Source of the DNA: Cohnella baijiui
Lineage (GTDB): Bacteria > Bacillota > Bacilli > Paenibacillales > Paenibacillaceae
Length of the DNA: 53,487 nucleotides
Assembly: GCF_020731285.1 (NCBI RefSeq)
Contig: NZ_JAJFOW010000044.1
Location: 1 to 53,487, forward strand
Reading direction: 5' to 3'
Positions within the stretch are counted from its first letter, which is position 1; each line of letters opens with the position of its first letter. Shown piece after piece: positions 44,955 through 53,487 of the stretch. The notes below the pieces were generated by a model. The model was not told the DNA's origin. It worked only from the letters and a program-made list of their open reading frames with translations, and did not search any database. Made by a program: the position numbers and the translations under genes.

Positions 44955-44960
44955 TACAAT
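44955..44960 (+). promoter_or_regulatory. Possible -10 box of the lspA gene
   Basis: TACAAT lies about 130 bp before the lspA start; no good -35 box at 17 bp. TTGATC at 44928 is too far away. A weak call. Confidence 0.3.
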
Positions 44961-45089
44961 GGAATCAGCGAGCCGCGGGTTGCAAACGCTGAGGACCGAA
45001 CCTTGCCGCGTCGGAGAAGCCATTCTTTGACGGGCGGGACGTCTCTTAAGCGCGGCTCATGTATGCAGAATAAGGAAGGCGGGAAACCC

Positions 45090-45560
45090 ATGCTGCTCTA
45101 TGTCGTAATGCTGCTCGTCGTCGCGGCCGATCAGCTGTCTAAAATCTGGATTCGCGCACAGCTCCCGTTGGGCGATACGATGGACGTGTGGCCGGGGATC
45201 CTGCACTTCACGAATTTCGTGAATACGGGCGCGGCGGGCAGCTCCTTCGAAGGGTATGGCAGACTATTCATCCCGGTGGCGGTCGCCGTCGTCATCTGGG
45301 CGATCTACGCCCAGCGCAAAGGTCGGCTCGCGGGAGGTTGGCTGCTGGCGGGAGCGGGCTTTTTCGCCGGCGGCGCGGTCGGCAACGCGATCGATCGGTT
45401 GCTGTTCAACGGAGTGACCGACTTCATTTCCTGGTCCGCCGGCGGAGGGATTATGAATTTTGCGGATATTGCGATCAATATCGGCGTCCTGCTCGGGATC
45501 GTCGGTCTGCTCACGGGGCGCCGCCGCTCCGCCAGAGCCGCGCGGTTGTACGAATCGTGA
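45090..45560 (+). CDS. lspA: Lipoprotein signal peptidase II
   Basis: The 156-residue membrane aspartyl protease removes signal peptides from prolipoproteins after lipidation. Four membrane helices are predicted. The catalytic aspartates are D102 (GNAIDRLLF) and D126 (MNFADIAIN). The family motifs AADQLSKIW and FTNFVNTGAA are present. ATG 45090 is chosen for fit with family length and the GGAAGGCGGG upstream; earlier in-frame starts (45063, 44928) would add sequence not typical of LspA. It is probably transcribed alone. Confidence 0.92.
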   Translation: MLLYVVMLLVVAADQLSKIWIRAQLPLGDTMDVWPGILHFTNFVNTGAAGSSFEGYGRLFIPVAVAVVIWAIYAQRKGRLAGGWLLAGAGFFAGGAVGNAIDRLLFNGVTDFISWSAGGGIMNFADIAINIGVLLGIVGLLTGRRRSARAARLYES

Positions 45561-45583
45561 TCGGTTGCACTTCCTAGAAGGAC

Positions 45584-45624
45584 AAAAGACCTCCATTTCC
45601 GCCGGGCGGAGATGGAGGTCTTTT
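45584..45624 (+). terminator. Terminator of lspA
   Basis: The 13-bp arms AAAAGACCTCCAT/ATGGAGGTCTTTT plus the inner TCCGCC/GGCGGA form a long hairpin with a T run. Its core resembles the hairpin at 33728-33771. Confidence 0.85.
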
Positions 45625-45657
45625 CATGGGGAGAGGGCGGGCTGCGGCAGGCCTGAT

Positions 45658-45679
45658 GCAAATAGGGAACATTTTGTTC
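45658..45679. repeat. Single degenerate copy of the GGAAATAGG-type repeat
   Basis: GCAAATAGGGAACATTTTGT followed by TC (arms GAACA/TGTTC) resembles the hairpin core of the 33791-33988 array, and again follows a GACCTCCAT-type hairpin. Confidence 0.5.
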
Positions 45680-45703
45680 GGTGAGCGGGCTTGCATATTT
45701 TTT

Positions 45704-45732
45704 TTGACTCTATTTGATGATCTAAGAACAAT
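45704..45732 (+). promoter_or_regulatory. Promoter of the GNAT gene
   Basis: TTGACT (45704-45709) and AACAAT (45727-45732) are 17 bp apart, about 75 bp before the start codon. Confidence 0.5.
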
Positions 45733-45805
45733 CGAAAGATTTGCTTATTGGCTGCTTCATTTCGATCACTTACAGTAGCGGTAGTAGTCGAACGAGGAGG
45801 CGCTT

Positions 45806-46771
45806 ATGGACTTCGAACCGTTAGAACAACGGCATTTGGACGGTATTCTCGCGCTCTGGAATAAGGAACTGGCAGATCAGTTTCCGATGCGGGCAAAGGT
45901 GCTTCGTCAAAATATTCTAGAAGATCGCAACTGGCTTCGGGAAGGCTCCTGGGTCGCGACGGATCGTCGGACGGGCAAGGTCGCCGGATTCGTCGTCGCC
46001 AAAATCGCCCGTGCTGGCGCCGCGCGCTTCGGCATAGGAACGGACACGGGGTGGATCCATGCGTTGCTCGTCGACGCGAACGCCCGAGGCCAAGGGGTCG
46101 GCGCCGCGTTGCTGGGCAGAGCCGAGGCGGCGCTTCGGCACGCAGGCGCGACAAACATCGCGCTCGGGAACGACTTGCACAGAAGGATGTTCCCCGGCAT
46201 TCCCGAAGAGTTGGAGCATACTCGCGATTGGTTCGACAGAAGAGGCTACGTCTTCCGGGAGAGAGCTTTCGATCTGCTTAGAGCTTATCGCGACGACGAG
46301 CCGATCGGTTTCCCGGTTATCTCGGACGTGTCATTCCGGCTCGCGACCCCGGATGACCGGGAATCGCTGACGGCGTTTATGGAGCGCTGCTTTCCGGGTA
46401 CGTGGGCGTACCAGCATGCCGACTATTGGGAGCAAGGAGGCACCGGCAGAGAGTACGTCGTGTTGGAGAAGCAGGGCGCGATCATCGGCTTCTGCCGGAT
46501 CAACGACGATCGCTCTCCCTTGCAGGCGCAGAACGTGTATTGGGCGCCGTTGTTCGAGGAACGATTGGGCGGCATCGGCCCGCTCGGCATCGACGAGGCG
46601 GAGCGGGGGCACCAATACGGGATTTCTATCGTGAAGGCGGCGATTGCCGCGTTGTACGAGAGAGGTGTCAGAAGGATGGTCATCGATACGACGCCGTTCG
46701 TCGAGTTCTACGGCAAGCTGGGGTATGTTCCATGGAAGAGCTATGCGAAGTACGACAAGTGGGGAGAGTAA
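45806..46771 (+). CDS. Tandem GNAT-family N-acetyltransferase
   Basis: The 321-residue protein has two GNAT-like halves. The first (about 1-165) has the acetyl-CoA loop LLVDANARGQGVGAALL. The second (about 175-315) has the weaker pattern GPLGIDEAERGHQYGISIV. It would transfer an acetyl group from acetyl-CoA to an unknown amine. ATG 45806 has GAGGAGG 6 nt upstream. The gene is flanked by its own promoter and terminator, so it is monocistronic. Confidence 0.85.
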   Translation: MDFEPLEQRHLDGILALWNKELADQFPMRAKVLRQNILEDRNWLREGSWVATDRRTGKVAGFVVAKIARAGAARFGIGTDTGWIHALLVDANARGQGVGAALLGRAEAALRHAGATNIALGNDLHRRMFPGIPEELEHTRDWFDRRGYVFRERAFDLLRAYRDDEPIGFPVISDVSFRLATPDDRESLTAFMERCFPGTWAYQHADYWEQGGTGREYVVLEKQGAIIGFCRINDDRSPLQAQNVYWAPLFEERLGGIGPLGIDEAERGHQYGISIVKAAIAALYERGVRRMVIDTTPFVEFYGKLGYVPWKSYAKYDKWGE

Positions 46772-46885
46772 GTGCAGGGTGTTCGACGTTCGGACTCGGA
46801 TACCATACGGTCCTGGAACAGCTACAAGCCGATTTGCCGAAGCGCGTTTATGAAATCGGAATTTTCATAGATGGTTCTGCATGGG

Positions 46886-46913
46886 AAAGTACGCCGGTCG
46901 TACTTTCTTTTTG
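46886..46913 (+). terminator. Terminator of the GNAT gene
   Basis: AAAGTACG-CCGGT-CGTACTTT is followed by CTTTTTG. Confidence 0.8.
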
Positions 46914-46938
46914 TTTTCCGATTTATCGTTTCCGAAGA

Positions 46939-46966
46939 TTTGAGAAGAACCTAAAGATTGTATGAT
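46939..46966 (+). promoter_or_regulatory. Possible promoter of the third importer operon
   Basis: TTTGAG (46939-46944) and TATGAT (46961-46966) are 16 bp apart. TTGTATGATG is repeated at 46958-46967 and 46986-46995, 28 bp apart, giving a second possible -10 box or a binding repeat. Confidence 0.45.
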
Positions 46967-47026
46967 GGGCAATCGAACCCTGCGTTTGTATGATGAAATC
47001 ATCCTTAAGACAGGGGCCAAGACAAA

Positions 47027-47989
47027 ATGAAAACGACCTTCACTCCGGATATCGCTGCGTTAGACGAGCTCGCAAGAAGACCAAGGAAACCGTGGAGGGT
47101 AAGCCTGAACCGTAGCAAATATTTGCTGCTGTTGATTTTGCCTACCATGCTGTATTACGTACTTTTCAAATACGTTCCGATGTTCGGGTTGGTCATTTCG
47201 TTCAAGGACTATAACCTTTTCAAAGGAATATGGGCAAGCCCATGGGTAGGCTTGAAATACTACAAGATGTTCTTCGAAAGTCCCGATTTTTATGTCCTGA
47301 TCCGAAACACCTTCTTACTGGGTTTCTACAAATTGTTGTTCGGTTTTGCCGCCCCGATCATCCTGGCTTTACTTCTGAATGAAGTCAAAAACGCATTCTT
47401 CAAACGATTTGTCCAGACGGTCAGCTATTTGCCGCACTTTATCTCCAATGTCGTCGTGGCCAGCATGGTGCTGCTGTTTCTGTCTCCTTCCAGCGGCGTC
47501 GTGAACGAATTCATACAATGGTTGGGCTTTGAACCGATCAACTTCATGATGGAAGCCGAGATGTTCCGCTCCATCTATGTCATCTCGGATATTTGGCAGA
47601 ATGCCGGCTGGGAAACCATTATCTATTTGGCGGCATTGACCGCGGTCGACCCTCAGCTATACGAATCCGCGAAAATAGATGGCGCGGGACGCTTCAAGCA
47701 GCTGCTCTACGTTACGCTGCCGGGCATCGCGCCGGCGATCGTCATCGTATTGATCCTGAACGTCGGCAGCGTAATGGACATCGGGTTCGAGAAAGTGTTT
47801 CTTCTTTACAACCCTTCTACGTTCGAGACGGCGGACATCCTGAGCACCTACGTTTACCGCACCGGACTGCAAAGAGGAAATTACAGCTACGGAACGGCAA
47901 TCGATCTATTCACGAGCGTCATTAATCTAGCGTTTATTGTTACGGCCAATTGGATCAGCCGCAAAACGAGCGAGACGAGCTTATGGTAA
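47027..47989 (+). CDS. Sugar ABC transporter permease, LplB type
   Basis: The 320-residue protein has a polar N-terminus (about 1-28) and six membrane helices. It carries YVPMFGLVISFKDYNLFKG and the EAA-type loop ESAKIDGAGRFKQLLYVTLP (about 214-233). It pairs with the following YtcP-type permease. The third-position base choice is AT-richer than in the importers at 8.4 and 31 kb, suggesting a different origin. Confidence 0.92.
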   Translation: MKTTFTPDIAALDELARRPRKPWRVSLNRSKYLLLLILPTMLYYVLFKYVPMFGLVISFKDYNLFKGIWASPWVGLKYYKMFFESPDFYVLIRNTFLLGFYKLLFGFAAPIILALLLNEVKNAFFKRFVQTVSYLPHFISNVVVASMVLLFLSPSSGVVNEFIQWLGFEPINFMMEAEMFRSIYVISDIWQNAGWETIIYLAALTAVDPQLYESAKIDGAGRFKQLLYVTLPGIAPAIVIVLILNVGSVMDIGFEKVFLLYNPSTFETADILSTYVYRTGLQRGNYSYGTAIDLFTSVINLAFIVTANWISRKTSETSLW

Positions 47990-48000
47990 GGGGTGCAGCG

Positions 48001-48867
48001 ATGAGACGGAAAATAAGAGGATTTGAAATCGTGCTGATCTCGATTCTGTTCGGCGTAGTGCTCGCTACTTTATATCCATTCATCTATATGATCGCTGTCT
48101 CGCTGAGTTCGGACGTCCATGTGTTGAAAGGGGATGTGTTCTTATGGCCGAAAGGGCTCAACTTCAGAATGTATGAGATCGTGCTTCGCGACCCTCATAT
48201 ATCCAGAGCCTACTTAAACACCATCCTCTACGTGGTGGTAGGGACCACCTTTTCTTTGTTGATTTCATCTGCCGGCGCTTTCGCTTTATCCAAGAAGGAA
48301 ATGTTCCTGAACCGGACCTTTACGCTCCTGATCGTGTTCACGATGTTTTTCAGCGGGGGAATGATTCCGACCTTCCTGATCGTGAAAAGCTACGGTCTCA
48401 TCGACACCGTCTGGAGCATGATCTTGCCTACAGCCGTAAGCACCTGGAACCTGATCATTCTGCGAACGTTCTTTTCCGGTCTCCCCAAAGAGGTGGAGGA
48501 ATCCGGAAAGATGGACGGACTAACCGATATCGGCACTTTTTTCCGGATTGTACTTCCTTTATCCAAAGCGGTTCTAGCCACGATTTGCCTGTTTTATGCG
48601 GTCGGCATTTGGAACAATTTCTTTTCGGCGATGTTGTACTTGCGAGATGCCGATTTGTTCCCTCTTCAAGTGGTGTTAAGGAACCTCGTGCTTGAAGGGC
48701 AGGCAACCGCCAACGGCGCGACGTCCATCGGCGGGGACCAACTGATCGTGGACGAATCCCTGAAATTCGCGACCATTATCGTATCTACGGTGCCAATCCT
48801 CTTGATCTACCCGTTCCTTCAGAAGTATTTTACGAAAGGGACGCTGATCGGGTCGGTCAAAGGTTGA
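48001..48867 (+). CDS. Sugar ABC transporter permease, YtcP type
   Basis: The 288-residue protein has six membrane helices, the EAA motif EESGKMDGLTDIGTFFRIVL (about 173-192) and the ending FTKGTLIGSVKG. ATG 48001 follows AAGGGG; ATG 47983 is possible but overlaps the previous gene. It has the same length as the YtcP-type protein at 31999, supporting the choice. Confidence 0.92.
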   Translation: MRRKIRGFEIVLISILFGVVLATLYPFIYMIAVSLSSDVHVLKGDVFLWPKGLNFRMYEIVLRDPHISRAYLNTILYVVVGTTFSLLISSAGAFALSKKEMFLNRTFTLLIVFTMFFSGGMIPTFLIVKSYGLIDTVWSMILPTAVSTWNLIILRTFFSGLPKEVEESGKMDGLTDIGTFFRIVLPLSKAVLATICLFYAVGIWNNFFSAMLYLRDADLFPLQVVLRNLVLEGQATANGATSIGGDQLIVDESLKFATIIVSTVPILLIYPFLQKYFTKGTLIGSVKG

Positions 48868-48906
48868 CATATAGCAGGTTATTCTTATCAAAAGGAGAAT
48901 TAAGAA

Positions 48907-50493
48907 ATGGGAAAATGGGGGAAGATGCTTGCGGTGCTGGTTATAGGGGGGGCAATTCTAGCCGGTTGTTCCAGTTCGAAAGACAATGGGAATTCCCCGC
49001 AGAATAGCGCGGGGGCATCTGGGAACTCGGCAACGTCAAGCAGCGGGGCATCGCCTGCCCAAAATCAGCCGCTTAAGACCTTGACGTTTCTTGATTACAA
49101 TAACCCGAGCTGGCCTTATTCGGCGGATTGGCCGATCTGGAAATACCTTCAAGAGAAAACGGGCGTCAAACTCGACATTCAAGTGCCGCCGGGTACGCTG
49201 GAAGATGCGACCAGCTTGGCCGTTGCATCGGGATCGATGCCGGACATGATTTGGACCCAGGAAAAAGCGAGGGCGGATAAATACGGACAGCAGGGCGCGC
49301 TCGCCAACATTCTGGATTATGTCGACGAGATGCCGAATTTCAAGAAGTGGATGGCACAGTTTCCGGAGGCTGTACAAGCCGCATTGGCTGCGGACGGCAA
49401 AATGTACGTATTCCCCAATGAGGGCATGGGGGAAACGAACCGGATGCTTTGGATGTACCGCCAGGACATCTTCGAAAAGAACGGGTTGAAGCAACCGGAA
49501 ACCTGGGACGAGCTGTACGCCACTTTGAAGAAATTGAAGGAGCTTTATCCGAAGAGTTATCCGCTGACCTTCCGCAGCGGCCTTCGGTACCTGCAAAATT
49601 TCGGCGCGTCGTTCAATACGGTGGGATCGGTCAGTTCCACCCAGGTTAGCGTATATTTCGATCAAGACAAAAAAGAGTTCGTCTACGGCGCAACGGAAGA
49701 CAATTTCAAGAAAATGGTCACCTATCTCAACAAGTTTTACAAGGAAGGTCTGATTCCGCCCGATTTCCTGACGGTCGATACGAAGATCTGGCAGGACATT
49801 ATGTCTACGGACCGCGCATTTGTCACGCTGGATTATATCGGACGGATCGATTTCTATAATTCCGCTTTGCGCAAGAACAACCCGAATTTCACGCTTAGCT
49901 TTATGAAGCCTCCCGCAGGATGGGAAGGCGGGCCACAGAAGAACGCCTACACCCAAATAACGGAGGAAGGCGTCATGGTATCTTCGCAATCCAAGAACAT
50001 CCATGACATCATGAAATACATGGACTTCTTCTATACGGATGAAGGGAAATCTTTAACGAGCTGGGGCAAAGAGGGAGAAACCTTCAAGGTCGAGGACGGA
50101 AAAAATAAATTCATCGGCGATTTCACGGACGTTTCCGACTTGAGAAAGAAAACGGGAATTTCCACGGACGGCGTATTCGTCTGGTTCGACTACGACTCCC
50201 ATATTTCCCTCGCTTCTCCCGAGCTGAAAGTCGCTTATGAGGAAGCGGCCAAATATGACAGCCAGCCGCAGCCTAAACCGGCATTCAACCAACAGGAGCA
50301 GGAAATTATTAGCACCAAAGGGGATGCTCTCATCAAAAACCGGGACGAAAATATTTCAAAGTTTATCCTGGGGTCGAGAAGCCTTGGCGAATGGGATAAG
50401 TATGTCCAGGAACAAAAGAAACTCGGAGTCGATGAGCTGTTGGACGTTTATAAAAAGGCTTACGAACGTACCTTGCAAGCCACCGGCAAGTAA
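48907..50493 (+). CDS. ABC transporter substrate-binding lipoprotein, LplA-like
   Basis: The 528-residue protein has a signal peptide with lipobox ILAGC (C21) and a Ser/Asn/Gly-rich linker, then a large binding-protein fold. AAAGGAG precedes the ATG. Unlike in the other two importer operons its gene follows the permeases. The adjacent CBM32-GH16 enzyme suggests that the ligand is a beta-glucan or galactan fragment. Confidence 0.9.
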   Translation: MGKWGKMLAVLVIGGAILAGCSSSKDNGNSPQNSAGASGNSATSSSGASPAQNQPLKTLTFLDYNNPSWPYSADWPIWKYLQEKTGVKLDIQVPPGTLEDATSLAVASGSMPDMIWTQEKARADKYGQQGALANILDYVDEMPNFKKWMAQFPEAVQAALAADGKMYVFPNEGMGETNRMLWMYRQDIFEKNGLKQPETWDELYATLKKLKELYPKSYPLTFRSGLRYLQNFGASFNTVGSVSSTQVSVYFDQDKKEFVYGATEDNFKKMVTYLNKFYKEGLIPPDFLTVDTKIWQDIMSTDRAFVTLDYIGRIDFYNSALRKNNPNFTLSFMKPPAGWEGGPQKNAYTQITEEGVMVSSQSKNIHDIMKYMDFFYTDEGKSLTSWGKEGETFKVEDGKNKFIGDFTDVSDLRKKTGISTDGVFVWFDYDSHISLASPELKVAYEEAAKYDSQPQPKPAFNQQEQEIISTKGDALIKNRDENISKFILGSRSLGEWDKYVQEQKKLGVDELLDVYKKAYERTLQATGK

Positions 50494-50623
50494 GGAAATC
50501 GAATCGAACTGCCGCATTCTATGATGAGCGGGAAGTCAAATTCATGGGATGAAAGGTGGAAAGTGGAATGCACTTGAAATCTGCCAGGTTGTAACCGATC
50601 CTCACTAAGGAAGAGGTGTAGCC

Positions 50624-51988
50624 ATGTCGAAAATGGTAAGGAAAGGGTGGAAGTGGCTCTCGGTTATTGCTGTTGGATGTATTCTGTTTTCGGGAGCCCA
50701 TGTCGGAATCTCTCACGCCGGCCCCGTGAATGTAGCGGCGGGCAAAAGCTTCACGACCAGCGGCACCGTCTCCGGGAACCCGGCGTTTATCACGGACGGA
50801 GACAAGAATACCGCGAATTACGTGGATGTCACTCAAAACACGCAATGGGTCCAATTCGACTTGGGGTCTAGCGTAAGCCTGAACCAAGTCAAGATTTGGC
50901 ACTATTTCGGAGACGGGAGAACCTATCATGACGTTATCGTCCGTTTATCCAACGTTTCGGATTTCAGCAGCAGCGTGACCACGGTGTTCAACAACGACTT
51001 GAATAACAGCATCGGGTTCGGTGTCGGAAGCGATGCCGAGTACGCCGAAACCTCCGCGGGCAAAACAATCAACTTCGCTACAACGAGTGCAAGGTATGTC
51101 AGGCTCTATTCGAACGGCAGCACTTCGAACGGTTATAACCATTATGTCGAAGTGGAAATCTGGGGAACCGCGCAGCCGCAAACCATGTTTGACGATTTCA
51201 GCTACTCCGGTTCCTCCGACTCTCTGCTCGGCACCCACCAATGGACGGTGCGAACCGGATCGGGCGGGCCGGGTCCTGCCGGCGTTTCTTGGCTGGCCAA
51301 CAATATTACCTTTGTCACGGACCCCGCGAATTCTTCCAATAAGCTGATGAGATTGAAGGTCAATACGAACGGTACGGGGGCGTCCACCAATCAAGCCGAA
51401 ATCTTCACGCCGGAAAAGTATTTCGAAGGAACGTATGCGGCAAGAGTGAAATTTACGGATTCACCGACGGTGGGCACAGATGGAGACGAGGTCAACCAAA
51501 CCTTTTTTACGATTTCTACCTTAAGATACGATAACGATCCCCTTTACAGCGAAATGGATTTCGAGTATTTGCCCAATGGCGGCTGGGGCATTACGTCGAG
51601 CGCCATGACGAACACCACGTGGTACACGTACTCGAACAATCCGCCGAAAGACGACTTTGTCGAGACCGACCATATGGGCAGTTACGCCGGCTGGCATACC
51701 TTGGTGGTGACGGCCGCTTCAGGCGTCGTCAACTATTACGTGGACGGAACGTTGACCGCAACGGCTTCGGGAAAATACTATCCGAGAACGAAAATGGCGA
51801 TCGATTTCAACCATTGGTTTCTCTCCGATGGGCTGATGAGCCAAAGCGGGACCAGGACGTATGCGGAAGACGTCGATTGGGTTTATCATGCCAAAGGCGT
51901 TGCGATGTCAACGTCGGCAGTGAACGCGGCGGTTGCGAATTACCGAGCGCAGAACATCAAGTTTACGGATAACGTAACATCGAATTGA
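50624..51988 (+). CDS. Secreted glycoside hydrolase family 16-like enzyme with CBM32 module
   Basis: The 454-residue protein has a signal peptide (about 1-32, cut near SHAGP). A discoidin/CBM32-type sugar-binding module (about 33-187; NPAFITDGDKNTANYV, WVQFDLGSSVSLNQVKIWHY) comes next, then a GH16-like domain (about 190-430). The catalytic pattern ExDxE is E310-M-D312-F-E314. GH16 enzymes cut beta-glucans, agars or related polymers; which one is unclear. The neighbouring importer presumably takes up the products. It starts at ATG 50624 behind GGAAGAGG. Confidence 0.8.
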   Translation: MSKMVRKGWKWLSVIAVGCILFSGAHVGISHAGPVNVAAGKSFTTSGTVSGNPAFITDGDKNTANYVDVTQNTQWVQFDLGSSVSLNQVKIWHYFGDGRTYHDVIVRLSNVSDFSSSVTTVFNNDLNNSIGFGVGSDAEYAETSAGKTINFATTSARYVRLYSNGSTSNGYNHYVEVEIWGTAQPQTMFDDFSYSGSSDSLLGTHQWTVRTGSGGPGPAGVSWLANNITFVTDPANSSNKLMRLKVNTNGTGASTNQAEIFTPEKYFEGTYAARVKFTDSPTVGTDGDEVNQTFFTISTLRYDNDPLYSEMDFEYLPNGGWGITSSAMTNTTWYTYSNNPPKDDFVETDHMGSYAGWHTLVVTAASGVVNYYVDGTLTATASGKYYPRTKMAIDFNHWFLSDGLMSQSGTRTYAEDVDWVYHAKGVAMSTSAVNAAVANYRAQNIKFTDNVTSN

Positions 51989-51998
51989 TAGGATGCTT

Positions 51999-52044
51999 AA
52001 ACGGGAGATGGACAACTTCTCGAGTGCCCATCTCCCGTTTTCCG
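51999..52044. terminator. Bidirectional terminator between the GH16 gene and the AraC remnant
   Basis: The 13-bp arms AAACGGGAGATGG/CCATCTCCCGTTT (51999-52011, 52028-52040) are followed by a short T run in the plus direction; TTTAAG follows in the minus direction. Confidence 0.8.
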
Positions 52045-52136
52045 TTATGCGCTATGTTCCTTACTCCAGATAAAGCCCCATATCAAATATTTGTCCAGAT
52101 AAGTCCTATTCCTCCTGGGGTTGCCGTCGGAAGGCA

Positions 52137-52592
52137 TTATTTGATCGTCTGATTATATTGTCTTCTGAATTCGCTTGGCGTAAGGCCGGTAAATCTTTTG
52201 AATACCCGGTTGAAAGAGGCCACCGTGAAATATCCCACGAGCGAAGCGATATCCTGGATCTTCAAGTCCGTGTCCTTCAGCATTTCTTTCGCCTTGCTCA
52301 TCCGTACCGTATAGGTGTAGTCGCTGAAGTTGATTCCCGTCTTCTCTTTGAAGTACGTCGACAGATAGGGTCCGGTTATGCCGAGTTTGCCCGCTATGGC
52401 ATCGAGCGAAAGATCGTCGCCGAAATGGGACTCGACGTATTCCTTCACGAATTTGGTCATGGCGTCGGTTTCCGAATTTTTCTCTTTTACGGCGTCGGCT
52501 GACTGGGATAAGAACCAATGGAAAAACGCCTTGTATTGTTCAAGCGTATAGCAAACCTTCAGCTTCTCATAAGTCCAGCGGTATGATGTCAA
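52137..52592 (-). pseudogene. C-terminal remnant of an AraC-type regulator
   Basis: The open frame encodes about 151 residues ending in a full AraC double helix-turn-helix (DAIAGKLGITGPYLSTYFKEKTG, IASLVGYFTVASFNRVFKRF). Upstream it stops after only about 40 further residues, at an in-frame TGA near 52602, and has no good start (TTG 52590-52592). AraC or YesN proteins of this type are usually 300-750 residues long. Its 5' part is gone, and IS110-type DNA begins within about 150 bp, so insertion or a linked deletion most likely truncated it. It probably once controlled the importer/GH16 operon. Confidence 0.8.
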
Positions 52593-52629
52593 GTCCCTGA
52601 TTCAATCGAATTGGAAATTTTCTTGGCCG

Positions 52630-53487
52630 CAAAGCAGATCAGTCAGGAAAAATGGACGCATCAAATCAGACCCAGTTGAAAATCAAGCGACATACCAGAT
52701 TTTTACTGGGAATTTGTGAAGGACTTTGGCAAAGGAGGCGTTAATCCTTCGCGCTATTCACCTTCCTTCGAGGCGTGTAGAGTTGGCCGTTGCGTAGCAG
52801 CACATCGACCAGACGCACAAGTTTTCTTGCCGTTAAGACGAGGGCGCGTTTGTGTTGGTGCTTGGGTACTTCTTTGTATTTCTTCCGGTAATAATCGCCG
52901 AATTCTTCATCGCGGTTTTTCACCGAGTTGGCAGCTTCAACCAGGTAATAGCGAAGGAATCGGTTGCCGGATTTAATGCGTTTCGTATCCTCAGCCTCAA
53001 AGGGGCCAGACTGGTGCCGACGCCACGTGAGACCTGCATATTTGGCCACGGCGGCCTGGTCGCTGAAGCGGTCGATGTCACCAATTTCCGCGAGAATGCC
53101 GGCGGCATACACCCGGTCGATGCCGGGAACGGAGCGCAGGCACTTGGCGCTTGGGATGCCCTCTAGAATCCGCTCGATGGCCTTGTCCAAATCCTTAAGC
53201 TGAGTCTGAATGCTCCGGATAGACTGGATGGAGGTGCCGAGCACCAGATCGATTGAATCTTCAACGACCTTGGAGAGCCGGTAAGAAGCTCTTGCAGCCT
53301 TCTGGATGCAGCGTGCAACGTTCTCGGGGTCAGGGAAGCGATTGCGTCCCTTGTCCCGCAAATAGTCAGCTAAATCGGCGACATCCATGGTGGCGATATC
53401 GTCGAGACTGTACTTCTCGGAGAGCATCTCCATGAGGGCGTGGCCGAACACGGAGCTCTCGACCTCGGTCGTAAAAGCGTTGCACTT
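52630..53487 (-). mobile_element. IS110-family insertion sequence, 3' part
   Basis: The transposase gene and its 3' flank occupy the end of the window. The left boundary is approximate, somewhere between the AraC remnant (about 52600) and the transposase stop (52741), since IS110 elements usually lack clear terminal inverted repeats. The other end lies beyond the window. Confidence 0.6.
52741..53487 (-). CDS. IS110-family transposase, C-terminal part
   Basis: At least 248 residues are open up to the window edge; the N-terminal RuvC-like domain lies outside. Visible is the C-terminal Transposase_20 part, with a coiled coil (about IQTQLKDLDKAIERIL) and the motif LRSVPGIDRVYAAGILAEIG followed by AKYAGLTWRRHQSG. 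IS110 transposases use a RuvC-like DEDD centre and a C-terminal serine domain and recombine by a bridge-RNA mechanism in related elements. The frame is intact, so the element may be active. Confidence 0.88.
   Translation of the reverse strand, partial: KCNAFTTEVESSVFGHALMEMLSEKYSLDDIATMDVADLADYLRDKGRNRFPDPENVARCIQKAARASYRLSKVVEDSIDLVLGTSIQSIRSIQTQLKDLDKAIERILEGIPSAKCLRSVPGIDRVYAAGILAEIGDIDRFSDQAAVAKYAGLTWRRHQSGPFEAEDTKRIKSGNRFLRYYLVEAANSVKNRDEEFGDYYRKKYKEVPKHQHKRALVLTARKLVRLVDVLLRNGQLYTPRRKVNSAKD

Overview
The window looks like chromosomal DNA of a GC-rich Firmicute of the Paenibacillaceae (Cohnella- or Paenibacillus-like). This rests on family content, not on a database search. The signs are three carbohydrate ABC importers that lack their own ATPase (two of the LplB/YtcP type), two YesM/YesN two-component systems, a YtrA-type GntR/ABC operon, a CccA-like cytochrome, a CidA/LrgA-LrgB pair and strong AGGAGG-type ribosome binding sites. 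No rRNA, tRNA or CRISPR array was found.

Layout. 0.1-1.3 kb: RluA-family pseudouridine synthase. 1.9-6.2 kb: a five-gene operon (permease, YtrA-like repressor, two ABC ATPases, NatB/YhaP-like permease) behind a near-consensus promoter with a palindromic operator. 6.3-6.6 kb: membrane-anchored cytochrome c. 6.9-13.6 kb: sugar importer (binding lipoprotein, two permeases) with its YesM-type kinase and YesN-type regulator. 13.9-15.2 kb: a small DUF6176-like protein and a shortened IS630-transposase-like HTH protein. 15.4-21.6 kb: a phosphorelay of a CHASE3-GAF hybrid kinase with three receivers, a CheR-type methyltransferase and a receiver-PAS-kinase, resembling RsbK/RsbM of the Bacillus cereus group but with no sigma-B genes visible. 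21.7-24.1 kb: MFS transporter and a MetF-like protein. 24.3-26.1 kb: AraC regulator divergent from a phytanoyl-CoA-dioxygenase-like oxygenase. 26.5-33.7 kb: YesN/YesM pair, importer and a glycerophosphodiester phosphodiesterase. 34.3-38.1 kb: ArsR-type regulator with an uncharacterised C-terminal domain, divergent from a GH2 glycosidase. 38.3-40.7 kb: DHA2-type MFS exporter and divergent XRE/MmyB-type regulator. 41.5-42.6 kb: CidA/LrgB pair. 42.9-44.9 kb: ECF-like sigma factor and membrane anti-sigma factor. 45.1-46.8 kb: signal peptidase II and a tandem GNAT protein. 47.0-52.0 kb: a third importer with a secreted CBM32-GH16 enzyme. 52.1 kb to the end: an AraC gene remnant next to an IS110-family transposase that runs off the window.

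How the genes work together. Most of the window concerns sensing and taking up glycans. Lipoproteins bind oligosaccharides, permease pairs import them (probably powered by a shared MsmX-type ATPase encoded elsewhere), YesMN systems switch the operons on, and GH2, GH16 and GDPD enzymes process substrates. The intergenic DNA carries several families of short palindromic repeats, often arranged with a pitch near 50-60 bp. With the RsbK/RsbM-like module, its unusual CheR start codon and the transposase-derived neighbour, these repeats are the most unusual content.
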